Shown one piece after another: positions 1-7,889 of a DNA stretch of 11,194 bases (positions are counted from its first letter, which is position 1; every line of letters begins with the position of its first letter). Below the pieces are notes generated by a model. It searched no databases and was not told the DNA's origin. It was given only the letters and a program-made list of their open reading frames with translations. The position numbers and the translations under genes were made by a program. Origin of the DNA: Candidatus Latescibacterota bacterium (lineage in GTDB: Bacteria > Krumholzibacteriota > Krumholzibacteriia > Krumholzibacteriales > WJIX01); assembly GCA_030643145.1 (NCBI GenBank), contig DAOWMJ010000044.1, forward strand, positions 1 through 11,194. The letters are read 5' to 3'.

Positions 1-1109
1 ACTTCACTAATGAGTTTATTGAATTTAGGTGTAGGTATCTTTTTTTTCCTCTCTTTCTGGATTTCAAAACATTTTGTAAAGATATTTCCTATTCTCGTTC
101 CAGTTTTTGCTGAAACAGTAAGAAGCGGAGCATAATTTACAAATGGAATTAATTTATGAATAATTTTTTCAAAGTTTCCGTAATGGAGTTTTTCCTTATC
201 AACAAGGTCCCATTTGTTGAGAATAATTATAACACCCTTTTTGGCCTTATGCGCGATTGAAACAATTCTTACATCCTGGCGTGTGATGCTGTAATTTGAG
301 GCGTCAATAACGGCAAGCACAATATCGGCAGCATTTACACTTCTTTCGCTTTTAAGACTGGTTAGTCCTTCAAGACTCCTGCCCCTTTTTGATTTTTTTA
401 CGATTCCCGCAGTATCAATAATAACAAGATCTTCGCCATGATATCTCATCCATAGGTTTATAGTATCTCTTGTTGTCCCGGGCTCTTCTGACACAATATT
501 CCTATCATCACCGATCAGCTTGTTTATGATGGAGCTTTTCCCTACATTCGGTTTGCCAATTAAAGTAATCTTAAGAACGGCATTGTCGTCCGCGCAAACA
601 ATTGTTGATGCTTGGAACCTTGATACTATTTCATCAAGGAGATCTCCTACTCTCCTGCCGTGAAGAGCGCTTATAGGGAAAATTTGGCTGAACCCAAGGG
701 AATAGAAATTATTGGACTCTATTTCATCTTCATAGCTCTCAACCTTATTCACGGTACAAATAATCTTGTCGTGCATTTCACGAATCGCTTTGAGAAGCAT
801 TATGTCTTCTGATGTAGGACCCGATTTTAGATCGACAAGAAATATAATAACATCCGCGCTTAATGCAGAATTAATTATTCTTTTTCTTATTTCAAGCTGG
901 AGAGAATCGCTTTTCAGGGAATCAAAACCACCGGTGTCAACAACAATAAATTCTTTTCCGTTCCAGATGGTTTTTGCTCTCATCAGGTCTCTGGTTACGC
1001 CGGGAGTAGGATGAGTAATAGCCTTCCTCCCGCCAACTATTCTGTTAAAAAGAGTTGATTTACCGGAATTTGGTTTGCCGACAATTGCTACAGTATATGG
1101 TTTTTTCAT
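1..1109 (-). CDS. der: Ribosome-assembly GTPase Der (EngA), 3' end cut by the window edge
   Basis: Der is a double GTPase that binds the 50S subunit and is needed for its maturation in the cytoplasm. I translated 369 complete codons by hand and the frame is open to the left edge. G domain 1 shows GKPNSGKS (residues 11-18), DTGG (58-61), NKVE (121-124) and an ISAL G5-like motif (146-149). G domain 2 shows GKPNVGKS (185-192), DTAG (232-235), NKWD (298-301) and VSAKTG (332-337). Two tandem domains with DTGG first and DTAG second are diagnostic of Der. The C-terminal KH-like domain has just begun and lies mostly outside the window. The ATG at 1109 is 13 nt after the DUF512 stop codon and has only a weak purine-rich SD (GAAAGAAA), which suggests translation coupled to that gene. 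The first-domain G4 motif ends in Glu rather than Asp, a variant I recall from some other Der proteins. Confidence 0.97.
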   Translation of the reverse strand, partial: MKKPYTVAIVGKPNSGKSTLFNRIVGGRKAITHPTPGVTRDLMRAKTIWNGKEFIVVDTGGFDSLKSDSLQLEIRKRIINSALSADVIIFLVDLKSGPTSEDIMLLKAIREMHDKIICTVNKVESYEDEIESNNFYSLGFSQIFPISALHGRRVGDLLDEIVSRFQASTIVCADDNAVLKITLIGKPNVGKSSIINKLIGDDRNIVSEEPGTTRDTINLWMRYHGEDLVIIDTAGIVKKSKRGRSLEGLTSLKSERSVNAADIVLAVIDASNYSITRQDVRIVSIAHKAKKGVIIILNKWDLVDKEKLHYGNFEKIIHKLIPFVNYAPLLTVSAKTGTRIGNIFTKCFEIQKERKKKIPTPKFNKLISE

Positions 1110-1122
1110 ATTATTTCTTTCG

Positions 1123-2415
1123 CTATATGTTGATTATAGAATCTTCCAGAAAGTTACTTTCCGGAACCAGGATTTCTTTTTGCAATTCATCTTGAAGTTC
1201 TAACGGAGAAAAATCGTCAATCAGCAATCCATCATGATTAATTGAATTAGGAGGTAATACAATACGATCAGCGATTTCTTTAGATCTCTTTACGGTTTCA
1301 ATAATATCCTTTCCTGAAAGTAATCCCGACACTGTCACATTTTCTCCAAAGAGGGTGTTTGGAACAGAGAGAAGTCCAACTTTAAGCTCAGGGAGATTGG
1401 TTTCAATCATAGGCATTATATATTCATTTATCAACTTGTAACCTAGCTTTCCGGTAACAATAGTGAATCCAGCTGTAGCAGCATGGATTTTCTTTAAATT
1501 TTTAATTTCATTCTTAGTCTCTTCGATAAATAATCTGGACATCCCTACACCGTTAGACAGTTGAAGATAATCTCCGTAATAATTACTGTCGGGAATCTTC
1601 TTTTCGGCAAGGAAATAGAATTCATCCGAAAGATAAAAAAACCGCCGATTAGTTTCACTGTACTCTGCTAGGGTTACTTCTTTTTTTTCAGCCCATTTAA
1701 CAAGTTTCTGGGCTTCTTTTTTAGTAAATCTTGGAATCTCCGGCAGGCCCTTTCGGTGTTTTGTCAACCCTACGGGCACAATAGCTAAAGACCTACATGA
1801 CGGATAAACCTCAGCAAGTTTTTCGACGCTTTCTTCAAGAATCTTGCCGTCATTTATACCTGGTATAAGCACAATCTGAGCGTGTATCGTTATGCCGCCA
1901 TCAGCTAAACGTTTCAATATGGTTATAATATTGTTAGATATTGGACGCCCAAAAAGATGCTCGCGAATATCATTATTTACCGAATGGACAGAAACATAAA
2001 GGGGCGAAAGATGATACTCTATTATTCTATCTAACTCTTCGTTGCTTATATCATTGAGAGTAATATAATTTCCATACAAAAAACTCAATCTATAATCATC
2101 ATCTTTTTGGTAGAGCGAATCTCTGAGTCCCTTAACCATCTGGTCCACAAAACAGAAAATACATTTACTGCGACAATTGATAAAGCGCATTTCTTCAAAG
2201 AGGATTCCGGCTTCTCTGAAGTGCCGTGGATCTACCGATATGTCAACTACTTTCCCACAGCCCTTTTTTAGGACAAGATTCACACTTTCGTAATCATCCA
2301 TATGAAATAAAATGTCAAGCTGATCGCCGGCGGGCATGGAGTTAATCTTGATTATCTCATCCCCTTTATGAATAAGTTCTGATTTGCCTGATACTTCATT
2401 TATTTTTACTCCCAT
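1123..2415 (-). CDS. DUF512 family PDZ/radical-SAM protein (putative Fe-S oxidoreductase)
   Basis: This 430-residue protein has the layout and length of the DUF512 family. A short PDZ-like N-terminus (about 1-60, with a GDEIIKIN core at 18-25) precedes a radical-SAM-type cluster motif C81-x3-C85-x2-C88. Family-typical blocks follow: GNYITLND (115-122), LSPLYVSVHS (136-145), SDEFYFLAEKKIP (263-275), NGVGMSRLF (288-296) and a C-terminal TVSGLLSGKDI (361-371). The cysteines imply a 4Fe-4S cluster and S-adenosylmethionine chemistry. As far as I know the reaction and substrate are undetermined, so no function is assigned. Adjacency to der is a recurring arrangement in Clostridia and supports the family call. 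The ATG at 2415 has a modest SD (AGAGAG, 2420-2425) four nt upstream. It follows the tRNA-Gly gene by 92 nt, a stretch in which I see no clear promoter, and is probably read from the mutL-miaA transcript. Confidence 0.93.
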   Translation of the reverse strand: MGVKINEVSGKSELIHKGDEIIKINSMPAGDQLDILFHMDDYESVNLVLKKGCGKVVDISVDPRHFREAGILFEEMRFINCRSKCIFCFVDQMVKGLRDSLYQKDDDYRLSFLYGNYITLNDISNEELDRIIEYHLSPLYVSVHSVNNDIREHLFGRPISNNIITILKRLADGGITIHAQIVLIPGINDGKILEESVEKLAEVYPSCRSLAIVPVGLTKHRKGLPEIPRFTKKEAQKLVKWAEKKEVTLAEYSETNRRFFYLSDEFYFLAEKKIPDSNYYGDYLQLSNGVGMSRLFIEETKNEIKNLKKIHAATAGFTIVTGKLGYKLINEYIMPMIETNLPELKVGLLSVPNTLFGENVTVSGLLSGKDIIETVKRSKEIADRIVLPPNSINHDGLLIDDFSPLELQDELQKEILVPESNFLEDSIINI

Positions 2416-2507
2416 GGCACTCTCTTTACTTTATTCCCGACGCAAGGACATGTGGTTTTTGCGGCAGTTGACTATAACCCTGAAGAAACCAGAGAGAAAA
2501 GTAAAAA

Positions 2508-2580
2508 AGCGGGCAACGGGATTCGAACCCGCGACCTTCAGCTTGGGAAGCTGATACTCTACCAACTGAGTTACGCCCGC
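2508..2580 (-). tRNA. tRNA-Gly (anticodon CCC)
   Basis: Read on the minus strand, this 73-nt sequence folds into a full cloverleaf. The acceptor stem is GCGGGCG with TGCCCGC (one G-T wobble pair). The D arm is ACTC/GAGT, the anticodon stem is TCAGC/GCTGA, and the anticodon loop is TTCCCAA, which puts CCC at positions 34-36. The T arm carries TTCGAAT. The discriminator base is U, as expected for glycine. The terminal CCA is not encoded; the DNA continues TTTTTTAC, so CCA must be added after transcription. The gene starts 15 nt after the miaA stop codon, leaving no room for its own promoter, so it is probably cut out of the mutL-miaA mRNA. Its A37 follows C36, so it should not be a MiaA substrate, because MiaA modifies tRNAs with A36. 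Confidence 0.96.
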
Positions 2581-2595
2581 GTTAAAATGAAATTA

Positions 2596-3516
2596 TCAAT
2601 TTTCACACTCTCTGTCAAGTAACTTGGAAGCGGTTGCATAGGAATCGTCTTTATCAATATCGATCCACGTGACCCCTTCTTCTTTTCTGAACCATGTTAT
2701 CTGGCTCTTCGCGTACTGTCTTGTTTTTGCCGATATTATTTCTTTCATTCGGTTGTAATTAATATCATTCTTCAAGAAAGATATCACCTCTGGATAGCCA
2801 AGAGTTCGCATTCCCGGCCAATCAGGGCTTGCTCCGAAGGCAAGCAATTCTTCTACTTCTTCTAACCATCCGGATTGGAGCATTCTATCAACTCTATGAT
2901 TAATTCTTTCGTGGAGCATCGTTCTTTCTGTATTTAGTCCGATTTTTATGGATTGGATATTAAAATCGTCAAACCGTTTTTGTTTTCTAATGTGTTCGCT
3001 GAGAGATTTTCCTGAAAGTGTATATACTTCAAGCGCCCTCGTAATTCTGTAGCGGTCGTTTTGGTGGATTCGTTCTGCGCTTTCTCTATCGCAGGAAAGA
3101 AGTTTTTTGTGGAGCAAAGATGTCGTTATATTTTGAACACTTTCTGCAAAAGATTTTCGATCATCTTCAGCAAGATTAATATTAAACAAACCATTAAGAA
3201 GGCTCTTCAAGTATAACCCCGAGCCTCCCACAAGAAACGGTATATTTCCACGGGATACTATAGCATTTACTGCTTCTCTTGCCTTGTTTGAAAACCACAC
3301 GGCGTTTCGTCTTTCATCCAAATCAAGGATGTCAAGCAGATGATGAGGAACATCCTTACGGTCATCCCGAGAAGGCTTAGATGTACCAATATTGATCCCC
3401 CGGTATATTGTCCTTGAGTCTACACAGACTATTTCACCTTTTCGTGAAAGTGAAAGCTTCATGGCAAGATCGCTTTTACCGATTCCTGTTGGTCCGAGGA
3501 TGATGACTTCTTTCAT
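2596..3516 (-). CDS. miaA: tRNA dimethylallyltransferase MiaA
   Basis: MiaA transfers the dimethylallyl group of DMAPP to N6 of A37 in tRNAs that read codons starting with U. Numbering from Met 3516, the protein has 306 residues, the usual family length. It shows the P-loop GPTGIGKS (8-15), the DSRTIYRG block (33-40; many relatives have Q where T36 stands), PHHLLDI (57-63), GGSGLYLKSLL (97-107), NDRYRITRALEV (153-164), GMRTLGYPEV (235-244) and QYAKSQITWFRK (267-278). Two adjacent ATGs are possible at 3519 and 3516. The SD GGAGG (3521-3525) lies one nt from the first and four nt from the second, so I prefer 3516; that ATG also shares one base with the mutL stop codon (TGATG). Both features indicate translational coupling to mutL, a common neighbour of miaA. 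The difference between the two starts is one Met. Confidence 0.97.
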   Translation of the reverse strand: MKEVIILGPTGIGKSDLAMKLSLSRKGEIVCVDSRTIYRGINIGTSKPSRDDRKDVPHHLLDILDLDERRNAVWFSNKAREAVNAIVSRGNIPFLVGGSGLYLKSLLNGLFNINLAEDDRKSFAESVQNITTSLLHKKLLSCDRESAERIHQNDRYRITRALEVYTLSGKSLSEHIRKQKRFDDFNIQSIKIGLNTERTMLHERINHRVDRMLQSGWLEEVEELLAFGASPDWPGMRTLGYPEVISFLKNDINYNRMKEIISAKTRQYAKSQITWFRKEEGVTWIDIDKDDSYATASKLLDRECEN

Positions 3517-5294
3517 CATTCCTCCGTTGAAGCAGGTCGGTTAAAACGTTTTTCGAGATCAGAAAGATTCACGCGCAGGATTGTAGGGCGGCCATGCGGG
3601 CATGTAAACGGATAATCTGTCGCGAAGAGTTGGTCCACAAGACTTTCCATCTCTTGATTAGTGAGTTTTTGACCGAATCTTATGGCTGAATGGCAGGCGA
3701 ATCGTTTTAATATTTCCTCAAGCTCTGTTTTGTCTCTTCCAATCTCGCCAAGTATATCACGCAGTAGTGAACCTTCATTCCAGTTTTTAATGCCGGCGGG
3801 GATACCTCTTACAATAATTGTTCTCATGCCGAAAGGCTCAACTTCAAATCCAATACGAGGAAGGATATCCGAATAATCTTCGAGTTTCTTATATTCTCCG
3901 GGTGTTAATTCAATGGTCGCGGGGAAAAGTAAAGACTGAATAGTTGGATTTGCTCCGGCAATATTTTTTTTCGCTCTATTATAAAGTATTCTTTCATGAG
4001 CGGCATGCTGGTCTATTATAACCATTGCTCCCCTGATCTGAATCAGTATGTAGCTATCGTGAAGCTGCCAGTAAAGTTTTGTTGATTTAAATGGCTTTTC
4101 TACATCATTTTCTTCAAATAGAGATTTCGGAGATTCTCTTAGCACAAAGCCGCCGTCTATACCGTCTGTCTTAGCGTCTCTATAATTTTCTATACTCGTA
4201 ACCGGGTTATACGCGTGCCTCATTTCCAATTTGGATTTTTCTCTTACCTTCTCGTCCGGAAAAATGCTTTTGTAAACAGATTCAACTTTACTCTGAAACG
4301 AGATGGTCTTTTTGCCTTTAACAATTTCGCGGATAGAAGAAAACACCAGACTGTGTATGTCTTTTTCGTTTTTGAACCTGATCTCAGATTTTGCGGGATG
4401 TACATTCACGTCTATCATGTCCGGCGGTATATCAAGAAAGAGAACAGCAATAGGAAAACGATTGTAAGGTATCACGGATTCATAGGCCCGCCTAAGGGCA
4501 TATCCCATTACTTTGTTTATAACATGTCTGTGGTTCACGAAAATGTATTGCAATGTTCTGTTCCCTCTTGTCACTTCGGGAGATGAAGTATACCCATAGA
4601 GTCTTAAATTATCCATTTCAGTATCGAAATATTTTAAGTTGCGGAAAATTCCGCTTCCTATGACTGCCTCAACCCTCTCATTTAGAGTAGACGGATTGTA
4701 AGAAATGATATCCCTCCCATTTCCTTTCAGCGTCATACCGACCTCAGGAAATGACAGACTGAGTTTCTGAATAAGAGAGCTAATTCGCCTAAGTTCAGCG
4801 GAATCGCTGGAAAGAAATTTCATTCTAGCAGGAAGATTAAAGAAAAGACGCTCAACAATTATAGTGGCTCCCACTTCCCTCGGCAGAGGAGTTTCTTTTA
4901 TAAGTTTCTCTCCCTCCCAGATCATTTCCCTGCCCACGTCATCTTTTTCGGATTTTGACGCTATTGTAAGCCTACTAACAGATCTTATACTGGCGAGGGC
5001 TTCTCCTCTGAACCCCAGGGTTTTGATATTCTCTATATCTTCAAAATCAACAATCTTGCTTGTAGAATAATTTCTCGTAGCCAGTGAGATTTCACCGGCA
5101 GATATGCCATGTCCATTATCTTCAATCTTTATATATTTCTTCCCTCCGTTTTTCACTGTCAGAGAGATTCTGGTCGCGCCGGCATCCAGAGAATTTTCCA
5201 TCAATTCCTTAACAATATTCTCCGGTCTTTCAATAATCTCGCCCGCAGCTATTTTCCCGGTGGTTTCCTGTGATAAAGTTCTGATATAAGTCAA
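3516..5294 (-). CDS. mutL: DNA mismatch repair protein MutL
   Basis: MutL links mismatch recognition by MutS to strand removal. The 592-residue protein is full length. The N-terminal GHKL ATPase has ELMENSLDAGA (30-40, catalytic Glu 33, Mg-binding Asn 34), DNGHGI (59-64), GFRGEAL (94-100) and a LFFNLPAR block (150-157), then the transducer motif VNVHPAKSEIRF (296-307). A variable linker (about 330-405) leads to a C-terminal dimerisation/endonuclease domain with DQHAAHER (428-435), ACHSAIRFG (533-541) and CPHGRP (565-570). These metal-binding motifs mark the endonuclease-type MutL of bacteria without MutH. One key position differs: the last Glu of DQHA-x2-E-x4-E is Asn 439. The start is TTG at 5294, chosen because SD GAGGG (5301-5305) sits six nt upstream and the N-terminus then matches the family. 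It heads a coupled block with miaA. No mutS lies in the window. Confidence 0.97.
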   Translation of the reverse strand: MTYIRTLSQETTGKIAAGEIIERPENIVKELMENSLDAGATRISLTVKNGGKKYIKIEDNGHGISAGEISLATRNYSTSKIVDFEDIENIKTLGFRGEALASIRSVSRLTIASKSEKDDVGREMIWEGEKLIKETPLPREVGATIIVERLFFNLPARMKFLSSDSAELRRISSLIQKLSLSFPEVGMTLKGNGRDIISYNPSTLNERVEAVIGSGIFRNLKYFDTEMDNLRLYGYTSSPEVTRGNRTLQYIFVNHRHVINKVMGYALRRAYESVIPYNRFPIAVLFLDIPPDMIDVNVHPAKSEIRFKNEKDIHSLVFSSIREIVKGKKTISFQSKVESVYKSIFPDEKVREKSKLEMRHAYNPVTSIENYRDAKTDGIDGGFVLRESPKSLFEENDVEKPFKSTKLYWQLHDSYILIQIRGAMVIIDQHAAHERILYNRAKKNIAGANPTIQSLLFPATIELTPGEYKKLEDYSDILPRIGFEVEPFGMRTIIVRGIPAGIKNWNEGSLLRDILGEIGRDKTELEEILKRFACHSAIRFGQKLTNQEMESLVDQLFATDYPFTCPHGRPTILRVNLSDLEKRFNRPASTEE

Positions 5295-5300
5295 TAAAAA

Positions 5301-5305
5301 CCCTC
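5301..5305 (-). promoter_or_regulatory. Shine-Dalgarno that fixes the TTG start of mutL
   Basis: On the minus strand GAGGG is followed by TTTTTA and then TTG, a six-nt spacing. An ATG overlapping this motif (5304-5306) is out of frame with mutL. No in-frame ATG gives a complete N-terminus, so the TTG at 5294 is the best-supported start. Confidence 0.7.
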
Positions 5306-5320
5306 ATTCCCAACTTAATT

Positions 5321-5339
5321 CTTAGCCAAACTGCTTAGC
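5321..5339. repeat. Short direct repeat in the mutL leader
   Basis: The hexamer CTTAGC occurs twice on the plus strand, at 5321-5326 and 5334-5339, with a 13-bp period. It lies between the predicted mutL transcription start and the SD. It could be a paired operator half-site or a leader RNA element, but two six-base copies can easily arise by chance. Confidence 0.25.
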
Positions 5340-5347
5340 ATAAAGAC

Positions 5348-5377
5348 AAGATAACATACCTTCCATACTTCGGGCAA
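5348..5377 (-). promoter_or_regulatory. Candidate promoter for the mutL-miaA-tRNA-DUF512-der block
   Basis: On the minus strand a -35 element TTGCCC (5372-5377) is followed after 18 nt by TATCTT (5348-5353). A TG one base before the hexamer forms an extended -10. Each hexamer matches the sigma70 consensus at only four of six positions, so this is weak. Transcription would begin near 5341 and leave a leader of about 46 nt. The 192-nt gap upstream of mutL is the only sizeable gap between the two gene blocks, which makes a promoter here likely whatever its exact position. Confidence 0.35.
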
Positions 5378-5462
5378 CGTATAATCAATTAATAGGAAAT
5401 TATTAAAGAAATTAGCAGAGGAATACAGCGCTAGTTAAATATTTAATCTTAGGACACGTTTT

Positions 5463-5485
5463 AAAAAGAACTCGCCATGTGGAGT
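5463..5485 (-). terminator. Weak intrinsic terminator candidate after the FG-GAP gene
   Basis: Immediately after the stop codon at 5487 the minus strand reads ACTC, an eight-nt loop, GAGT, then TTCTTTTT. The stem is only four base pairs, so the hairpin is marginal even though the T-tract and position are right. Read-through into mutL is possible. Confidence 0.25.
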
Positions 5486-5486
5486 A

Positions 5487-7043
5487 TCATTTAATATGAG
5501 CCAAGTTTATGAGTACGGTAACCATTCCCTCAAAAACTGTATTCTGAGGGTAGTGAATAATCATATCGGAAAATCCGTCGTTATTCAGATCATAGCTTGA
5601 AAGATTCCCAAAGGCATTAACCTTCACTTTGGCGACGGAATCATCCGAAAACAACTTGTCATCACCCTCTACACCAAGATATATCGAAAGCTCATCCTCA
5701 TCTGTCGCATAGACAAAATCTTTCCTTTTATCACAATTGTAATCCCCTTCAAAGTTCAATGCCGGCGCGTCGGATTCCCCGGAAAAATCTATCTTGAGTT
5801 TAACTTTCTTTGAAAAATCGGGTCTGTCTGAAAACGATCCGTTCTCATTCAGAAGAAAAATATTAAAATTTATCGGTAGGGATCTTGTTAAAAGAATACG
5901 AATTATAGATGCAATACTGATCTTTACAGATGGCATAATAAGGTCCAAACGCCCGTCGCCATTGACGTCACGAATCATGGTTTCCGCCGAAGCAGTCCCC
6001 TCGGAAATTATAACCTGTTGAGGTATGTCGCTGTAGTTACTCGGGCCACCAGGATATATATTTAGGACTCCCCTTAAACTTGTAAGACCCTTGGCTGTTT
6101 GCTTTGTTACAATAGCGTCGGCGTATCCATCTGCGTTAAGATCATTCATTGTTGTTGTTGTCTGACTTGTTCCTTCGATCTTCTCTTTTTTTGTACGCAC
6201 ATCAAAATTTATCTCCTGCTCAGACACGGAAGAAAAATTACCATCCTTTCCTTTTAGATAAACAGATAGCTTGTCTTTATTTGTTACTATTAAATCACGC
6301 CGGCCATCATTGTTATAATCAATAAGATTGATTGACGGAAATGAGAAGAATGACGTAAGTCCTGAAGTCCTGAACCCATTGTAATCATCAATTCCCCAGC
6401 TTCTGACGCGTGTATCAAGTTTTATAGAAATCATGTTTTCAGAAGCGAAAAATCCTGTAGAATCACGCGAATAGATTGAAAAACCATCAAATTTGAATGC
6501 TCCGATTTCATCTTTACCATCATCATTCCAGTCTTTGACACAGTTTATCAACGGAATATTAGTTTTGGACGGCGAAATCATCATACCTTCAATCGTGAAA
6601 AGAACTGAAGGCGAAGTTTCATAAAAAGAACCGGTTATTGAATAGTATTTTATTTTATCAGATGTAAAATAAACAATCTCCTTCTTACTATCCCCTGAAA
6701 TATCTCCCGTATCCATTATGACGGCAAGTGTGTCTATTTCCCATGACTGATCGGCAGCGGGCGAGAAACCATTATCTTGGCTTTGGTGAAAAATGGATAT
6801 CCACCTTGTTTCATTCGGAGACAAACCTTTCCTGTGTATAATAAGAATATCTTTCAGGCCATCGAGGTCAAGATCCTCAACATGAATTTCCAGAAGTTTA
6901 TCTGCTATGCCGAGTTTAGATATTAAAAAGTCTGGTTTATCGTCCGCAGATAAATCGCCCGTAGAGGATATAAGCAGAAATATTGTTACAAAAAAATGTG
7001 TTATAATATATTTTCTAAACTTGTTTGTCATATTCATTCTCAA
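5487..7043 (-). CDS. Secreted FG-GAP/VCBS-like repeat protein (beta-propeller)
   Basis: This 518-residue protein has a signal peptide (charged start, hydrophobic stretch about 12-27, likely cleavage after LSA near 33). The rest is built of repeats with an Asp-rich calcium-loop motif of the type D-x-N-x-D-G-x-x-D. Clear copies are DLDLDGLKD (57-65), DWNDDGKDE (171-179), DYNNDGRRD (242-250), DLNADGYAD (301-309), DVNGDGRLD (359-367) and DLNNDGFSD (485-493), with degenerate copies near 111-122 and 434-442. About eight motifs suggest a seven- or eight-bladed propeller. The protein is probably periplasmic or surface-exposed; I see no anchor, lipobox or sorting signal. The start is TTG at 7043, with SD GGGAG (7050-7054) six nt upstream; an ATG two codons later is the alternative. 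It follows the ABC permease by 36 nt, so it probably belongs to that operon. The fold is well supported, but binding partner and role are unknown. Confidence 0.88.
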   Translation of the reverse strand: MRMNMTNKFRKYIITHFFVTIFLLISSTGDLSADDKPDFLISKLGIADKLLEIHVEDLDLDGLKDILIIHRKGLSPNETRWISIFHQSQDNGFSPAADQSWEIDTLAVIMDTGDISGDSKKEIVYFTSDKIKYYSITGSFYETSPSVLFTIEGMMISPSKTNIPLINCVKDWNDDGKDEIGAFKFDGFSIYSRDSTGFFASENMISIKLDTRVRSWGIDDYNGFRTSGLTSFFSFPSINLIDYNNDGRRDLIVTNKDKLSVYLKGKDGNFSSVSEQEINFDVRTKKEKIEGTSQTTTTMNDLNADGYADAIVTKQTAKGLTSLRGVLNIYPGGPSNYSDIPQQVIISEGTASAETMIRDVNGDGRLDLIMPSVKISIASIIRILLTRSLPINFNIFLLNENGSFSDRPDFSKKVKLKIDFSGESDAPALNFEGDYNCDKRKDFVYATDEDELSIYLGVEGDDKLFSDDSVAKVKVNAFGNLSSYDLNNDGFSDMIIHYPQNTVFEGMVTVLINLAHIK

Positions 7044-7079
7044 TTTTTACTCCCATGTTTATTGAAAAGATGTAATACG

Positions 7080-7889
7080 TTAGAAGGTTATTTCCTTTCT
7101 TTTAATAATAAGTTGTCCCGCTGCTATTGAAACGATCATATATACACCCGAGACAGAAAGTGTCCGCCATACAAGATTTGACCAGGAAAGAGGAAGCGGT
7201 AGCCCCTTGGTCATAGCTGACATTTGCTCGAATGGCAATGAAATGAATGTGCTTAGCAAAAAACCTTTTAGAACGGGGAATATCCCAAGTGTCGCCATAA
7301 GAAGACTAAAGGCAAGAATTGTAGCGATCGATGAACCAGGTCGATAAAAGAGAGTTGAAATTGCTGTTGCAAAACTAACAACCGCACACAATGTCCAGAA
7401 TGTAAGAGCAAGAACAAGAAAAAGCTTTCCCCACATACTCCATGCTGAATGGATAAGATAATTCTTCTCCATAAGGCCGGTTAAATCGAATTTAAACCAG
7501 GCGAGGCTTATCACTAGTATTGCCACAAAGAGAAGGAGTATTCCGGCAATCAGGTATAAATATAGTGTTTTGGCCGTAAGCCAGGTGCTTCTTGCTACAG
7601 GCCTTACCCAGGCGGATTTAACAGTTCCCATCGCAAATTCGTTCGAGATCTGAAAAGAAGTAATAACAACAAGAGCAAGCGCGATGATATTGACCATCCA
7701 TCCAAGACTCGCGGATGCGACATAGAAACCGCTTGGTATACCAATAAAGTTCTTTTCAGCCGCAGCGCTTAACCCAATAAAGAGAAATATGGTAAGAAGA
7801 ACAATAATCACGGGTATTATAAACCTTGTTCGGCTTCTTCTGAGTTTATAAATTTCCGCCGAAAGAATTCCTAATAGATTACTTTTCAT
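7080..7889 (-). CDS. ABC-2 type transporter permease
   Basis: This is a 269-residue inner-membrane protein that should form the channel for the ATPase encoded just upstream. A basic cytoplasmic N-terminus (AEIYKLRRSRTRF, 11-23) leads into about six membrane segments, roughly at 23-43, 63-81, 107-129, 152-180, 187-210 and 245-262. Between the second and third segments is a block resembling E-x3-GT-x9-RP-x2-R (from NEFAMGTVKSAW to RPVAR, 83-100), which is typical of ABC-2 permeases of the BcrB/NatB kind. I chose ATG 7889 because SD AGGGG (7897-7901) lies seven nt upstream and the start then overlaps the ATPase stop by 11 nt. The longer open frame to 7946 would add 19 residues without family character. 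The substrate cannot be read from the sequence; this class covers peptide antibiotics, drugs, sodium and lipids. Confidence 0.9.
   Translation of the reverse strand: MKSNLLGILSAEIYKLRRSRTRFIIPVIIVLLTIFLFIGLSAAAEKNFIGIPSGFYVASASLGWMVNIIALALVVITSFQISNEFAMGTVKSAWVRPVARSTWLTAKTLYLYLIAGILLLFVAILVISLAWFKFDLTGLMEKNYLIHSAWSMWGKLFLVLALTFWTLCAVVSFATAISTLFYRPGSSIATILAFSLLMATLGIFPVLKGFLLSTFISLPFEQMSAMTKGLPLPLSWSNLVWRTLSVSGVYMIVSIAAGQLIIKRKEITF

Noticed and set aside
2420..2496. Possible RNA helix hiding the DUF512 SD (CTCTCT near 2491-2496 pairing with AGAGAG at 2420-2425)
   Set aside because: Six base pairs of a simple dinucleotide repeat across about 65 nt are easily due to chance, and no further structure or known riboswitch core supports it.
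2501..2508. T-tract directly after the tRNA as an intrinsic terminator
   Set aside because: The only hairpin before it is the tRNA acceptor fold itself, and DUF512-der lacks a convincing promoter of its own, so read-through is more likely.
4215..4586. A 123-codon open frame on the plus strand opposite mutL
   Set aside because: MutL is complete and conserved on the other strand across this stretch; the antisense frame shows no protein-like motifs.
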